Part shown: piece by piece, positions 13,766 to 25,399 of the stretch
How positions within the stretch are numbered: the stretch's first letter is position 1
Layout: every line of letters begins with the position of its first letter
Source of the DNA: Patellifolia procumbens
Lineage: Eukaryota; Streptophyta; Magnoliopsida; Caryophyllales; Amaranthaceae
Length of the DNA stretch: 64,000 nucleotides
Direction of reading: 5' to 3'
NCBI GenBank assembly: GCA_947645195.1
Contig: CANSGD010001448.1
Location: 186,001 to 250,000, forward strand
Translations under genes and position numbers: made by a program
Notes under the pieces: model-generated
What the model was told of the DNA's origin: nothing
The model's input: the letters and a program-made list of their open reading frames with translations, nothing else
Databases searched by the model: none

Positions 13766-13865
13766 TTTTTTGGTAAATAAAAAATTGATAGATCACCAAA
13801 CTGTGTTTACACCCTAACACCTTTTAGGAAGGGACAGATCCCAACTCTCAGGCACAAAAGAACAA

Positions 13866-16218
13866 TTAGTTACAAAGACCTTGTAACCATTTCCTATCTC
13901 TTTCTTTCAACTTACATGTATAAAGCAAGTATGATCTTTTATTAACAAAAAATTTAATTCTTTGTACTGTGTAAACCACTGAAGGGGTTTTTTGCAACCA
14001 AAAAGTCTGGTTTCTAGCACCCCACAAGCAGTATAGCAACCCTGCTGCAGTAACTTTGAAGATCTGCTGCTGCACATGAGAGTACTGCCTGCCTCTCCTA
14101 AGCCAACACAGCAGCTGCTGCATGCTGTCAAACCTCCTCTGTATGCCTAGCTAATAGCAAACTTCCAGCCAAATCTTCCTAGCATACTGACAATCAAAGA
14201 ACACATGCTGATGATTCTCCTGGTTGAGTTCACATATGCAGCACATCTGTGCATCACAGATACCAAATCTAGCCAATCTTTCTCTCACAGGAAGTTTTTG
14301 TTGGATCACTAGCCACCATAAGAAGCTATGTTTAGGCATAGCCAATTTGTTCCAGACTGTACCTGCCCAAGGCACTTTGATCCCCATCTGGTCCATCCCC
14401 TGATAAATCTTGGCTATAGAATAGCCTCCAGTTGGCCACCAAGACTGTATCATCCAGTCTTGCATTTCCTCTTTTATCATGCAAACCTGTTTCCATACCC
14501 AGTTCCCATTGGTGGAGGGTTTGTACCCCCACCAATCATTACCTCTGAGGTATACACTATGAACCCATTTCACCCATAGTGTATCCTTTTTGTCAGCCAA
14601 CTGCCAAGCTATTTTGCCTACAGCAATTTTGTTCCAGAGGGCCAAATTTCTAACCCCTAGGCCACCAAGCTTCTTGGGTTTGCAAACTGTATCCCACTTT
14701 ACATAACCAGCTTTGACCCCTTCTGTTTTACCTTCCCAAAGAAATCTTCTACATAACTGATTAATTCTTTTGATGGCAGCCTTGGGAAAGATCATTATCT
14801 GCATCCAATAAGTGCAAATACTCATAAGTACAGAATTAACCAGTTGAAGTCTCCCTGCAAAGGAGAGATGCCTGGTTTGCCATCTTGTAATCCTGTGCAT
14901 AACTCTTTTGATGAGTTGATCACAGTCACTGGAACTTAGCTTTTTATTGCAAATTGGAACCCCCAGATATTTGAAAGGCCAATTACCCCTCTTGAATCCT
15001 GATTTCAGAATCAGAGATTCCACATCACCAGCAGCCATGTTAGCACAATACAGTTCAGACTTGCCTTTGTTAGCAACCAAACCTGAGACAAGCTCAAAGT
15101 GTTTAAGGCCTTGTATAATTAATCTGGCACTCTTGATTTCCCCTTTGCAGAAAAATAACAGATCATCAGCAAAACATAATGTATTGAGCTTAAGATCATT
15201 GCATCTAGGATGAAACTTGAAATCCTTCCTGCTTCCCAGATACTCCTTTGAAATCACCTCAGTATCATTGGGATTAGCATGTAGCTCCTTTTGTGCTGCT
15301 TCAAGATTCTTTGCTGCTTGTAACATATTTTTTGCAACATCTCCAACCTGTTCCTGATTGAATGTCTTTAGCACAGGTTTGAGTGCCTTGAGTTTCTGAG
15401 CAACTTTGAACATTGCAAACCCTTGCACTGGTTTCTGCCAGTGTGCAGTTATCAGCTCTTGATATCCAACCTGTGAACACCACAAGTTGAAGAATCTGAA
15501 AGGTTTATAGCCCTGCACCTCTTTGTAGCATCTCAACAAGGCTGGACTATGATCAAAGTCTCCCTCTGGTAAGAAAGTGACCTCAGAATTAGTGTAATGA
15601 GCCAACCAATTAGTGTTAGCCATTACTCTATCAATCTTAGTCATCACTCTATTGCCTCCATCTTGCTTGTTATTCCATGTAAACCATCTACCATTGAATT
15701 TTACATCCTCCACACCACAGCTAGACACACATTGCTGGAATTCTTCCATCTCTCTCTGTGTATGAACATCTCCAGTTTTCTCATCTGCATTAAGGATGAC
15801 ATTAAAGTCACCCCCCATAGCCAAGGTTCTTTCACCCCACTAGCCAAACTTGTAAGATCCCTCCACAAAGATTGCCTCTCTGCACCTTTATTGAATGCAT
15901 AAATAAAAGTGCAGAAGAAAGCTGAAGAATGAATTGGCTTCACTTTACAGTGAACCAATTGATCTGTACACATTCTTATATCAACTTGGAACATATGAGG
16001 ATCCCAAGTAACCACCACTCTACCTTTGCTATGCCATTAGTGGTCATGCACCAACCAGGACATAGATTTAGGTACAAGGCCCCAACATTCTTGGCCTTGA
16101 CCTTTGTTTCCAGGAGGCAAACCAACTTAGCATTATGTGTAGAGATGAAATCCCTCACATGGCATTGTTTGCTATAGTTGTTCAACCCCCTGGTATTCCA
16201 AAACAGAATACTATCCAT
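13866..16218 (-). pseudogene. LINE-2 ORF2, endonuclease and C-terminal region with most of the RT deleted
   Basis: Starts at ATG 16218 (MDSILFWNTRGLNN). The endonuclease Glu box (LLETK) and GDFN box are present. The frame changes near 16030 and again near 15820. From about 15824 a 557-codon frame runs to a TAG at 14151-14153, after which the same frame continues to 13866. At about 15236-15250 the sequence jumps from the linker after the endonuclease (DTEVISKEYL) straight to GSRKDFKFHPRC just before the FADD box, so RT motifs up to RGLRQGDP are gone while the frame is kept. Downstream the FADD box (CFADDLLFF), thumb-like region (SFAGRLQLVNSVL) and zf-RVT motif (MPKHSFLWWL, CCICELNQENHQHVFFDC) remain. 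It cannot reverse transcribe. Confidence 0.87.
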
Positions 16219-17659
16219 AAGGAATAAGGGTGATCAACCCCTGCTCCTTAATATTGTTATTTAGAACCTGTGGTGGACTCTGATGCTGCACCTCAGAATT
16301 TTCTTTGTCAACCAAAGCTTCAAAAGAGTTTTGGATAGCAGTGGTTTTTGAAGAAACAACTGTAGCATCTTTCTGTGGTCCTAACTGATTGTGAGAGTCA
16401 CCCTTCCTAGCACTGATGGAAATAAAACCATCTTCATCAACCACCCTTTGAGCCACATGAATTTTTTTTGGGAGCTGTTTTGGCTTCCAAATTTGTTTAG
16501 GCTTCTCCTTGAACCAACATTCCTCCTTGGAATGTCCATACTTCATGCAACCAGTACATTTGGTAGGTTTCCACTCATAGAAGACCTCCTGTACCATTTC
16601 AATCCCCTTCTCATTTATAAAGGAGATTTGATATGGGAAATCTTGCTCAAGATGAACCTCCACCATCACTGTAGCATATTTGGTTCTCTGCTTCAATTCA
16701 GTATAAGTATCCAGCTTCTTGAGTACCCCAATTCCCCCAACCAACTTGCTCAGGCACCTCTGTCCCCAAAATTTCAGTCCAAGGTTGGGTAACTGTAACC
16801 AAATGGGCACTGTAGGTGCAGAACAAACTGCCATACTGTCATCAGGGTCCCATCTTTTGATTAGTAAAGGCTTACTATCAAAGAAGAATGCACCCTCAAG
16901 GGCTTTCTCCACAGTTTCTTTTTCTGTGAATCTCACAATGAAACCTCCATGTTCAATAGGAGCAATAACTCCAATCCCCCAAACCCCCCAAAATCTTCTG
17001 ATGAACCCCTCAAAAACTTGAGCTGGAGGCTTAGCCCCTAGCACAAAACAGATCACAGTAGAGCTCCAAAAATTGATCTCCTCCTGAACATCCTCTAATT
17101 CAATCACAGGTTTGTTTTGAGGTAGATTTCGATTAAACGAGTCCACTGCAGCAAAATTGTCAACAGGGTCAACAAAGTCAACATTATAATCACTAACCCA
17201 TTTTTTCACAGTTTTAGGTTCAATCATCTTATTGCATTTTGCAATTACAGATTCAATACTAGCATTCAAATTATGGTGAGCATTCAAATCAACGACATTA
17301 GTTCCAATACTGATCAATGAGGCTTGATCAATCAATTTACCTCCATTTTTAGAAGCTCGAGTAACTGGCACTGTGGTAACCATGGTTGAGCTTTTTTGAG
17401 TCATCAATGGAATGTGTGGACTATCATAATCACTCCCACTTGATACATCCTCACTGCCTGAAGTTGAATCCAAGTCGGAAATCCAGTCTTGCAAACTAGC
17501 CTTCCCCGCCATTGTAGAAGATGAAGTATGATCCTCATTGTGATTTTTGTTGATGGGTTTCTTGCCTTTTTGTGGGTTTTTTGCTGATTTTGAGCTTGGA
17601 TTGCCATTTCCACCTGCTGATTTCACCCCCTTCCCTTGCTTACTCCTTGTGTTTGCCAT
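16211..17659 (-). CDS. LINE-2 ORF1, Gag-like RNA-binding protein, intact
   Basis: 482 codons from ATG 17659 (MANTRSKQGKG) to TAG 16211. A TTG two codons upstream is in frame, but ATG is the realistic start. The basic N-terminal tail is followed by a Ser/Asp-rich region (residues about 45-75), a DUF4283-like domain (FEGFIRRFWG, VPIWLQLPNL, KFWGQRCLSK; about 185-345) and a CCHC knuckle CTGCMKYGHSKEEC at about 368-381, then a polar C-terminus ending in PYG. Such proteins bind LINE RNA to form the transposition particle. The last 8 nt overlap the start of ORF2 (ATGGATAG). This is the only part of LINE-2 still able to make a full product. The family is clear by motif; expression cannot be judged. 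Confidence 0.88.
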   Translation of the reverse strand: MANTRSKQGKGVKSAGGNGNPSSKSAKNPQKGKKPINKNHNEDHTSSSTMAGKASLQDWISDLDSTSGSEDVSSGSDYDSPHIPLMTQKSSTMVTTVPVTRASKNGGKLIDQASLISIGTNVVDLNAHHNLNASIESVIAKCNKMIEPKTVKKWVSDYNVDFVDPVDNFAAVDSFNRNLPQNKPVIELEDVQEEINFWSSTVICFVLGAKPPAQVFEGFIRRFWGVWGIGVIAPIEHGGFIVRFTEKETVEKALEGAFFFDSKPLLIKRWDPDDSMAVCSAPTVPIWLQLPNLGLKFWGQRCLSKLVGGIGVLKKLDTYTELKQRTKYATVMVEVHLEQDFPYQISFINEKGIEMVQEVFYEWKPTKCTGCMKYGHSKEECWFKEKPKQIWKPKQLPKKIHVAQRVVDEDGFISISARKGDSHNQLGPQKDATVVSSKTTAIQNSFEALVDKENSEVQHQSPPQVLNNNIKEQGLITLIPYG

Positions 17660-18289
17660 CGCCAATGGGAGTCAAAGAGAGAGAAAAAGAAAGGAGGTCA
17701 TGAAACCTTTTTTTCCATCAACGTAGACTGAGTGCTGTTAAGGAGCATATGTTACTCAAAACCACCTCATAATCATCTGTTTGGCCCCATATTTGGTATT
17801 TCATATTTTTTTGGTCATTGAAACCTACCACCAAAATTTCATCTTTAATTTGGAAACTTTTTTTTGATACCTTATTTTCCATCAACGTGGACCGAGTGCC
17901 GTTACGGAGCATATGTGACTCAAAACCACCTCATACGACGGTCGTTTGGCACCATATTTTGAAATTCATATTTTATTGGTCATTGAAACCTACCACAAAA
18001 ATTTCATCTCAATTTGGAAACTTTTTTTGAAACCTTTTTTTCCATCAACGTGGACCGAGTGCCGTAACGGAGCATATGTGACTCAAAAACACCTCATACG
18101 ACGGCCGTTTGGCCCCATATTTTGAATTTCGTATATTTTTGGTCATTGAAACCTACCACCAAAATTTCATCTCGATTTGTAAACTTTTTTTTGAAACTTT
18201 TTTTCCATCAACGTGGACAGAGTGCCGTTACGAAGCATAGGTGACTCAAAACCACCTCATACGACGGCCGTTTGGCCCCGTATTTTGTA

Positions 18290-21200
18290 TTTCATATTTA
18301 TTTGGTAATTGAAACCTACCACAAAAATTTTGTCTCAATCTGGAAAAATTTTTTAATACCTTTTTTTCCATCAACGTGGACCGAGTGCCGTTACAGAGCA
18401 TATGTTACTCAAAACCACCTCCATACGACGCCGTTTTGCCCAATATTTGGTATTTCATATTATCTTTTTTATCATTAAAACCTACCACCAAAATTTCATC
18501 TCAATCTAAAAACTTTTTTTTGAAACTTTTTTTCCATCAACGTGGACTGAGTGCCGTTACGGAGCATAACTTACTCAAAACCACTTCATACGACACCGTT
18601 TTGCCCAATATTTGGTATTTCATGTTTTTTTTATCATTAAAACCTACCACCAAAATTTCATCTCAATCTGAAAACATTTTTTTGAAACTTTTTTCCTAAC
18701 AACGTGGACTGAGTGCCGTTACGAAGCATATGTGACTCAAAACCAACTCATACGACCGCCGTTTGCCCCATATTTTGTATTTTATATTTTTTTGGTCATT
18801 GAAACCTACCACCAAAATTTCGTCTTAATCTGGAAACTTTTTTTTGAAACCTTTTTTTCCATCAACGTAGATTGAGTGCCGTTACGGAAGATATGTTACT
18901 CAAAACCACCTCATACGACGGCCGTTTGTCCCCATATTTTGTATTTGATATTTTTTTGGTCATTAAAACCGAGCACCAAAATTTCATCCCAATCTGGAAA
19001 CTTTTTTGATACCTTATTTTCCATCAACGTAAATTGACTGCCGTTACGGAGACTATGTTACTCAAAACCACCTCATACGATGGACGTTTGGCCCCATATT
19101 TGGTATTTCATATTTTTTTGGTCATTAAAACCTACCATCAAAATTTCGTCTCAATCTGAAAACTTTCTTTTGAAACCTTTTTTTCCATCAACGTGGACAG
19201 AATGTCGTTACGGAGCATATGTGACTCAAAACCACCTCATACGACGGTCGTTTGGCCCCATATTTTGTATTTGTTATTTTTTAATCATTAAAACGTACCA
19301 CCAAAATTTCGTCCCAATCTGGAAACTGAATTTTGATACCTTATTTTCCATCATTGTGGACTGAGTGCCGTTAAGGAGAATATGTTACTCAAAACCACCT
19401 CATACAACGGCCGTTTGGCCCCATATTTGGTATTTCATATTTTTTAATAATTGAAACCTACCACAAAATTTCGTCTGAATCTGGAAACTTTTTTTTGAAA
19501 CCTTTTTTTCCATCAACGTTGACTGAGTGTCATTACGGAGTAATGTGACTCAAAACCACCAAAATTTCATCTCGATTTGGAAACTTTCTTTGAAACCTTT
19601 TTTTCCATCAACGTGGACCGAGTGCCGTTACGAAGCATATGTGACTCAAAACCACCTCATACGACGGCCGTTTGGCCCCATATTTTGTATTTCGTATTTT
19701 TTTGGTCATTGAAACCTACCACCAAAATTTCATCTCGATTTGGAAACTTTTTTTGAAACCTTTTTTTTCATCAACGTGGACAGAGTGCCGTTACGAAGCA
19801 TATGTGACTCAAAACCACCTCATACGATGGCCGTTTGGCCCCATATTTTGTATTTCATATTTATTTGGTAATTGAAATCTACCACAAAAATTTCGTCTCA
19901 ATCTGGAAACTTTTTTTAACACCTTTTTTTCCATCAACGTGGACCGAGTGCCGTTACGGAGCATATGTTACTCAAAACCACCTCATACGACCGCCGTTTT
20001 GCCCAATATTTGGTATTTCATATAATTTTTTTATCATTAAAACCTACCACCAAAATTTCATCTCAATTTGAAAACTTTTTTTTGACACTCTTTTTCCATC
20101 AACGTGGACTAAGTGCCGTTACGGAGCATAAGTTACTCAAAACCACTTCATACGACACTGTTTTGCCAAATATTTGGTATTTCATTTTTTTTTTATCATT
20201 AAAACCTACCACCAAAATTTCATCTCAATCTGAAAACTTTTTTTTGAAACTTTTTTCCCAACAACGTGGACTGAGTGTCGTTACGGAGCATATGTGACTC
20301 AAAACCAACTCATACGACGGCCGTTTGCCCCATATTTTGTATTTGATATTTTTTTGGTTATTGAAACCTACCACAAAAATTTTGTCTTAATCTGGAAACT
20401 TTTTTTTGAAACCTTTTTTTCCATCAACGTATATTGAGTGCCGTTACGGAGCATATGTGACTCCAAACTACCTCATACGACGGCCGTTTGGCCCCATATT
20501 TTGTATTAGATATTTTTTTGGTCATGAAAACCTACCACCAAAATTTCATTCCAATCTGGAAACTTTTTTGATACCTTATTTTCCATCAACGTGAATTGAC
20601 TGCCGTTACGGAGACTATGTTACTCAAAACCACCTCAAACGATGGTCGTTTGGCCTCATATTTGGTATTTCATATTTTTTTGGTCATTAAAACCTACCAC
20701 CAAAATTTCGTCTCAATCTGAAAACTTTTTTTTGAAACCTTTTTTTCCATCAATGTGGACAGAATGTCGATACGGAGCATATGTGACTCAAAACCACCTC
20801 ATACGACGGTCGTTTGGCCCCATATTTTGTATTTGTTATTTTTTTAATCATTAAAACGTACCACCAAAATTTCGTCCCCATCTGGAAACTGTATTTTGAT
20901 ACCTTATTTTCCATCATTGTGGACTGAGTGCCGTTAAGGACCATATGTTACTCAAAACCACCTCATACAACGGCCGTTTGGCCCCATATTTAGTATTTCA
21001 TATTTTTTAGTAATTGAAACCTACCACAAAATTTTCTTCTGAATCTGGAAATTTTTTTTGAAACCTTTTTTTCCATCAACGTTGACTTAGTGCCATTACG
21101 GAGTAATGTGACTCAAAACCACTTTATACGACTGCTGTTTGGCCCCATATTTGCTATTTCATATTTTTCTGGTCATTAAAACCTACCATCAAAATTTCGT

Positions 21201-24200
21201 CTCAATCTGAATACTTTTTTTTGAAACCTTCTTTTCCATCAACGTGGACTGAGTGCTGTTAAGGAGCATATGTTACTCAAAACCACCTCATACGACATCC
21301 GTTTGGCCCCATATTTGGTATTTCATATTTTTTTGGTCATTGAAATCTACCACCAAAATTTCATCTCAATTTGGAAACTTTTTTTTGATACCTTATTTTC
21401 CATCAACGTGGACCGAGTGCCGTTACGGAGCATATGTGACTCAAAACCACCTCATACGACGGTCGTTTGGCACCATGTTTTGAAATTCATATTTTACTGG
21501 TCATTGAAACCTACCACAAAAATTCAATCTCAATTTGGAAACTTTTTTTGAAACCTTTTTTTCCATCAACGTGGACCGAGTGCCGTAACGGAGCATATGT
21601 GACTCAAAACCACCTCATACGACGGCCGTTTGGCCCCATATTTTTTATTTCGTATATTTTTGGTCATTGAAACCTACCACAAAAATTTCATCTCGATTTG
21701 GAAACTTTTTTTTGAAACTTTTTTTCCATCAACGTGGACAGAGTGCCGTTACGAAGCATATGTGACTCAAAACCACCTCATACGACGCCGTTTTGCCCAA
21801 TATTTGGTATTTCATATTATCTTTTTTATCATTTAAACCTACCACCAAAATTTCATCTCAATCTAAAAACTTTTTTTTGAAACTTTTTTCCATCAACGTG
21901 GACTAAGTGCCGTTACGGAGCATAACTTACTCAAAACCACTTCATACAACACCGTTTTGCCCAATATTTGGTATTTCATATTTTTTTTATCATTAAAACC
22001 TACCACCAAAATTTCATCTCAATCTGAAAACTTTTTTTTGAAACTTTTTTCCTAACAACGTGGACTGAGTGCCGTTACGGAGCATATGTGACTCAAAACC
22101 AACTCATACGACCGCCGTTTGCCCCATATTTTGTATTTTATATTTTTTTGGTCATTGAAACCTACCACCAAAATTTCGTCTTAATCTGGAAACTTTTTTT
22201 TGAAACCTTTTTTTCCATCAACGTAGATTGAGTGCCGTTACGGAAGATATGTTACTAAAAACCACCTCATACGACGGCCGTTTGTCCCCATATTTTGTAT
22301 TTGATATTTTTTTGGTCATTAAAACCTAGCACCAAAATTTCATCCCAATCTGGAAACTTTTTTGATACCTTACTTTCCATCAACGTGAATTGACTGCCGT
22401 TACGGAGACTATGTTACTCAAAACCACCTCATACGATGGACGTTTGGCCCCATATTTGGTAATTCATATTTTTTTGGTCATTAAAACCTACCACCAAAAT
22501 TTCGTCTCAATCTGAAAACTTTTTTTTGAAACCTTTTTTTCCATCACCGTGGACAGAATGTCGTTACGGAGCATATGTGACTCAAAACCACCTCATACGA
22601 CGGTCGTTTGGCCCCATATTTTGTATATGTTATTTTTTAATCATTAAAACGTACCACCAAAATTTCGTTCCAATCTGGAAACTGAATTTTGATACCTTAT
22701 TTTCCATCATTGTGGACTGAGTGCCGTTAAGGAGAATATGTTACTCAAAACCACCTCATACAACGGCCGTTTGGCCCCATATTTGGTATTTCATATTTTT
22801 AGTAATTGAAACCAACCACAAAAATTTCGTCTGAATCTGGAAACTTTTTTTTGAAACCTTTTTTTCCATCAACGTTGACTGAGTGCCATTACGGAGTAAT
22901 GTGACTCAAAACCACCAAAATTTCATCTCGATTTGGAAACTTTTTTTGAAACCTTTTTTTCCATCAACGTGGACCGAGTGCCGTTACGAAGCATATGTGA
23001 CTCAAAACCACCTCATACGACGGCCGTTTGGCCCCATATTTTGTATTTCGTATTTTTTTGGTCATTGAAACCTACCACCAAAATTTCATCTCGATTTGGA
23101 AACTTTTTTTGAAACCTTTTTTTCCATCAACGTGGACAGAGTGTCGTTACGAAGCATATGTGACTCAAAACCACCTCATACGACGGCCGTTTGGCCCCAT
23201 ATTTTGTATTTCATATTTATTTGGTAATTGAAACCTACCACAAAAATTTTGTCTCAATCTGGAAACTTTTTTTAACACATTTTTTTCCATCAACGTGGAC
23301 CGAGTGCCGTTACGTAGCATATGTTACTCAAAACCACCTCATACGACCGCCGTTTTCCCCAATATTTGGTATTTCATATTATCTTTTTTATCATTAAAAC
23401 CTACCACCAAAATTTCATCTCAATTTGAAACCTTTTTTTTGAAACTCTTTTTCCATCAACGTGGACTAAGTGCCGTTACGGAGCATAAGTTACTCAAAAC
23501 CACTTCATACGACACCGTTTGGCCAAATATTTGGTATTTCATGTTTTTTTATCATTAAAACCTACCACCAAAATTTCATCTCAATCTGAAAATTTTTTTT
23601 GAAACTTTTTTCCCAACAACGTGGACTGAGTGCCGTTACGGAGCATATGTGACTCAAAACCAACTCATACGACGGCCGTTTGCCCCATATTTTGTATTTG
23701 ATATTTTTTTGGTTATTGAAACCTACCACAAAAATTTCGTCTTAATCTGGAAACTTTTTTTTGAAACCTTTTTTTCCATCAACGTAGATTGAGTGCCGTT
23801 ACGGAGCATATGTGACTCCAAACCACCTCATACGACGGCAGTTTGGCCCCATATTTTGTATTAGATATTTTTTTGGTCATGAAAACCTACCACCAAAATT
23901 TCATACCAATCTGGAAACTTTTTTGATACCTTATTTTCCATCAACGTGAATTGACTGCCGTTACGGAGACTATGTTACTCAAAACAACCTCAAACGATGG
24001 TCGTTTGGCCTCATATTTGGTATTTCATATTTTTTTGGTCATTAAAACGTACCACCAAAATTTCGTCTCAATCTGAAAACTTTTTTTTCAAAACCTTTTT
24101 TTCCATCATTGTGGACAGAATGTCGATACGGAGCATATGTGACTCAAAACCACCTCATACGACGGTCGTTTGGCCCCATATTTTGTATTTGTTATTTTTT

Positions 24201-25000
24201 TAATCATTAAAACGTACCACCAAAATTTCGTCCCAATCTGGAAACTGTATTTTGATACCTTATTTTCCATCATTGTGGACTGAGTGCCGTTAAGGAGCAT
24301 ATGTTACTCAAAACCACCTCATACAACGGCCGTTTGGCCCCATATTTGGTATTTCATATTTTTTAGTAATTGAAACCTACCACAAAATTTTCTTCTGAAT
24401 CTAGAAACTTTTTTTTGAAACCTTTTTTTCCATCAACGTTGACTTAGTGCCATTACGGAGTAATGTGACTCAAAACCACCTTATACGACTGCTGTTTGGC
24501 CCCATATTTGCTATTTCATATTTTTCTGGTCATTAAAACCTACCATCAAAATTTCGTCTCAATCTGAAAACTTTTTTTTGAAACCTTCTTTTCCATCAAC
24601 GTGGACTGAGTGCTGTTAAGGAGCATATGTTACTCAAAACCACCTCATACGACATCCGTTTGGCCCCATATTTGGTATTTCATATTTTTTTGGTCATTGA
24701 AACCTACCACCAAAATTTCATCTCAATTTGGAAACTTTTTTTTGATACCTTATTTTCCATCAACGTGGACCGAGTGCCGTTACGAAGCATATGTGACTCA
24801 AAACCACCTCATACGACGGCCGTTTGGCCCCATATTTTGTATTTCGTATATTTTTGGTCATTGAAACCTACCACCAAAATTTCATCTCAATTTGGAAACT
24901 TTTTTGGAAACCTTTTTTTCCATCAACGTGGACAGAGTGCCGTTACGAAGCATATGTGACTCAAAACCACCTCATACGACGGCCGTTTGGCCCCATATTT
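18290..25000. repeat. 3.36-kb higher-order repeat, two tandem copies
   Basis: Copies lie at about 18.3-21.6 kb and 21.7-25.0 kb with an offset of 3356-3357 bp. Matching landmarks: CGTGGACT before the variant GGAGCATAACTTACTC (18541 and 21897), the shortened monomer with GGAGTAATGTGACTC joined directly to CCACCAAAATTTC (about 19540 and 22896), and the GGACAGAATGTCG subtype (20754 and 24110). The shortened monomer lacks about 95 bp and its breakpoints share CCACC, so it arose by slippage or recombination and was then copied with the whole unit. Because of it the period is not a whole number of monomers. Outer limits are approximate. Confidence 0.8.
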
Positions 25001-25399
25001 TGTATTTCATATTTATTTGGTAATTGAAACCTACCACAAAAATTTCGTCTCAATCTGAAAACTTTTTTTAATACCTTTTTTTCCATCAACGTGGACCGAG
25101 TGCCGTTACGGAGCATATGTTACTCAAAACCACCTCATACGACCGCCGTTTTGATAAATATTTGGTAATTCATAAAAAAATTTTATCATTAAAACCTACC
25201 ACCAAAATTTCATCTCAATCTGAAAACTTTTTTTTGAAACTCTTTTTCCATCAACGTGGACTGAGTGCCGTTACGGAGCATATGTGACTCAAAACCAACT
25301 CATACGACGGCCGTTTGCCCCATATTTTGTATTTGATATTTTTTTGGTTATTGAAACCTACCACAAAAATTCAATCTCAATTTGGAAACTTTTTTTTGA

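Larger units (their letters stand above)
13766..17701 (-). mobile_element. LINE-2: L1-type retrotransposon, intact ORF1, ORF2 with RT deletion
   Basis: The 5' end is at about 17701 and the 3' end carries a poly(A) tail, seen as the T run 13762-13771. The left flank reads GATACCTGATTTT (13753-13765). The right flank reads GAAACCTTTTTTT from 17702, the same monomer position but not an identical duplication (three differences of thirteen), so the target duplication is either old and diverged or absent. ORF1 (17659-16211) is fully open. ORF2 (16218-13866) has lost most of its reverse transcriptase by internal deletion and carries two frame changes and one stop. The 3' UTR (13772-13865) resembles that of LINE-3 (shared TAGGAAGG and CACCAAAC-like segments). 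Confidence 0.92.

Noticed and set aside
13753..17714. Exact target duplication for LINE-2
   Set aside because: GATACCTGATTTT and GAAACCTTTTTTT differ at three of thirteen positions and both resemble ordinary monomer variants, so a true duplication cannot be claimed.
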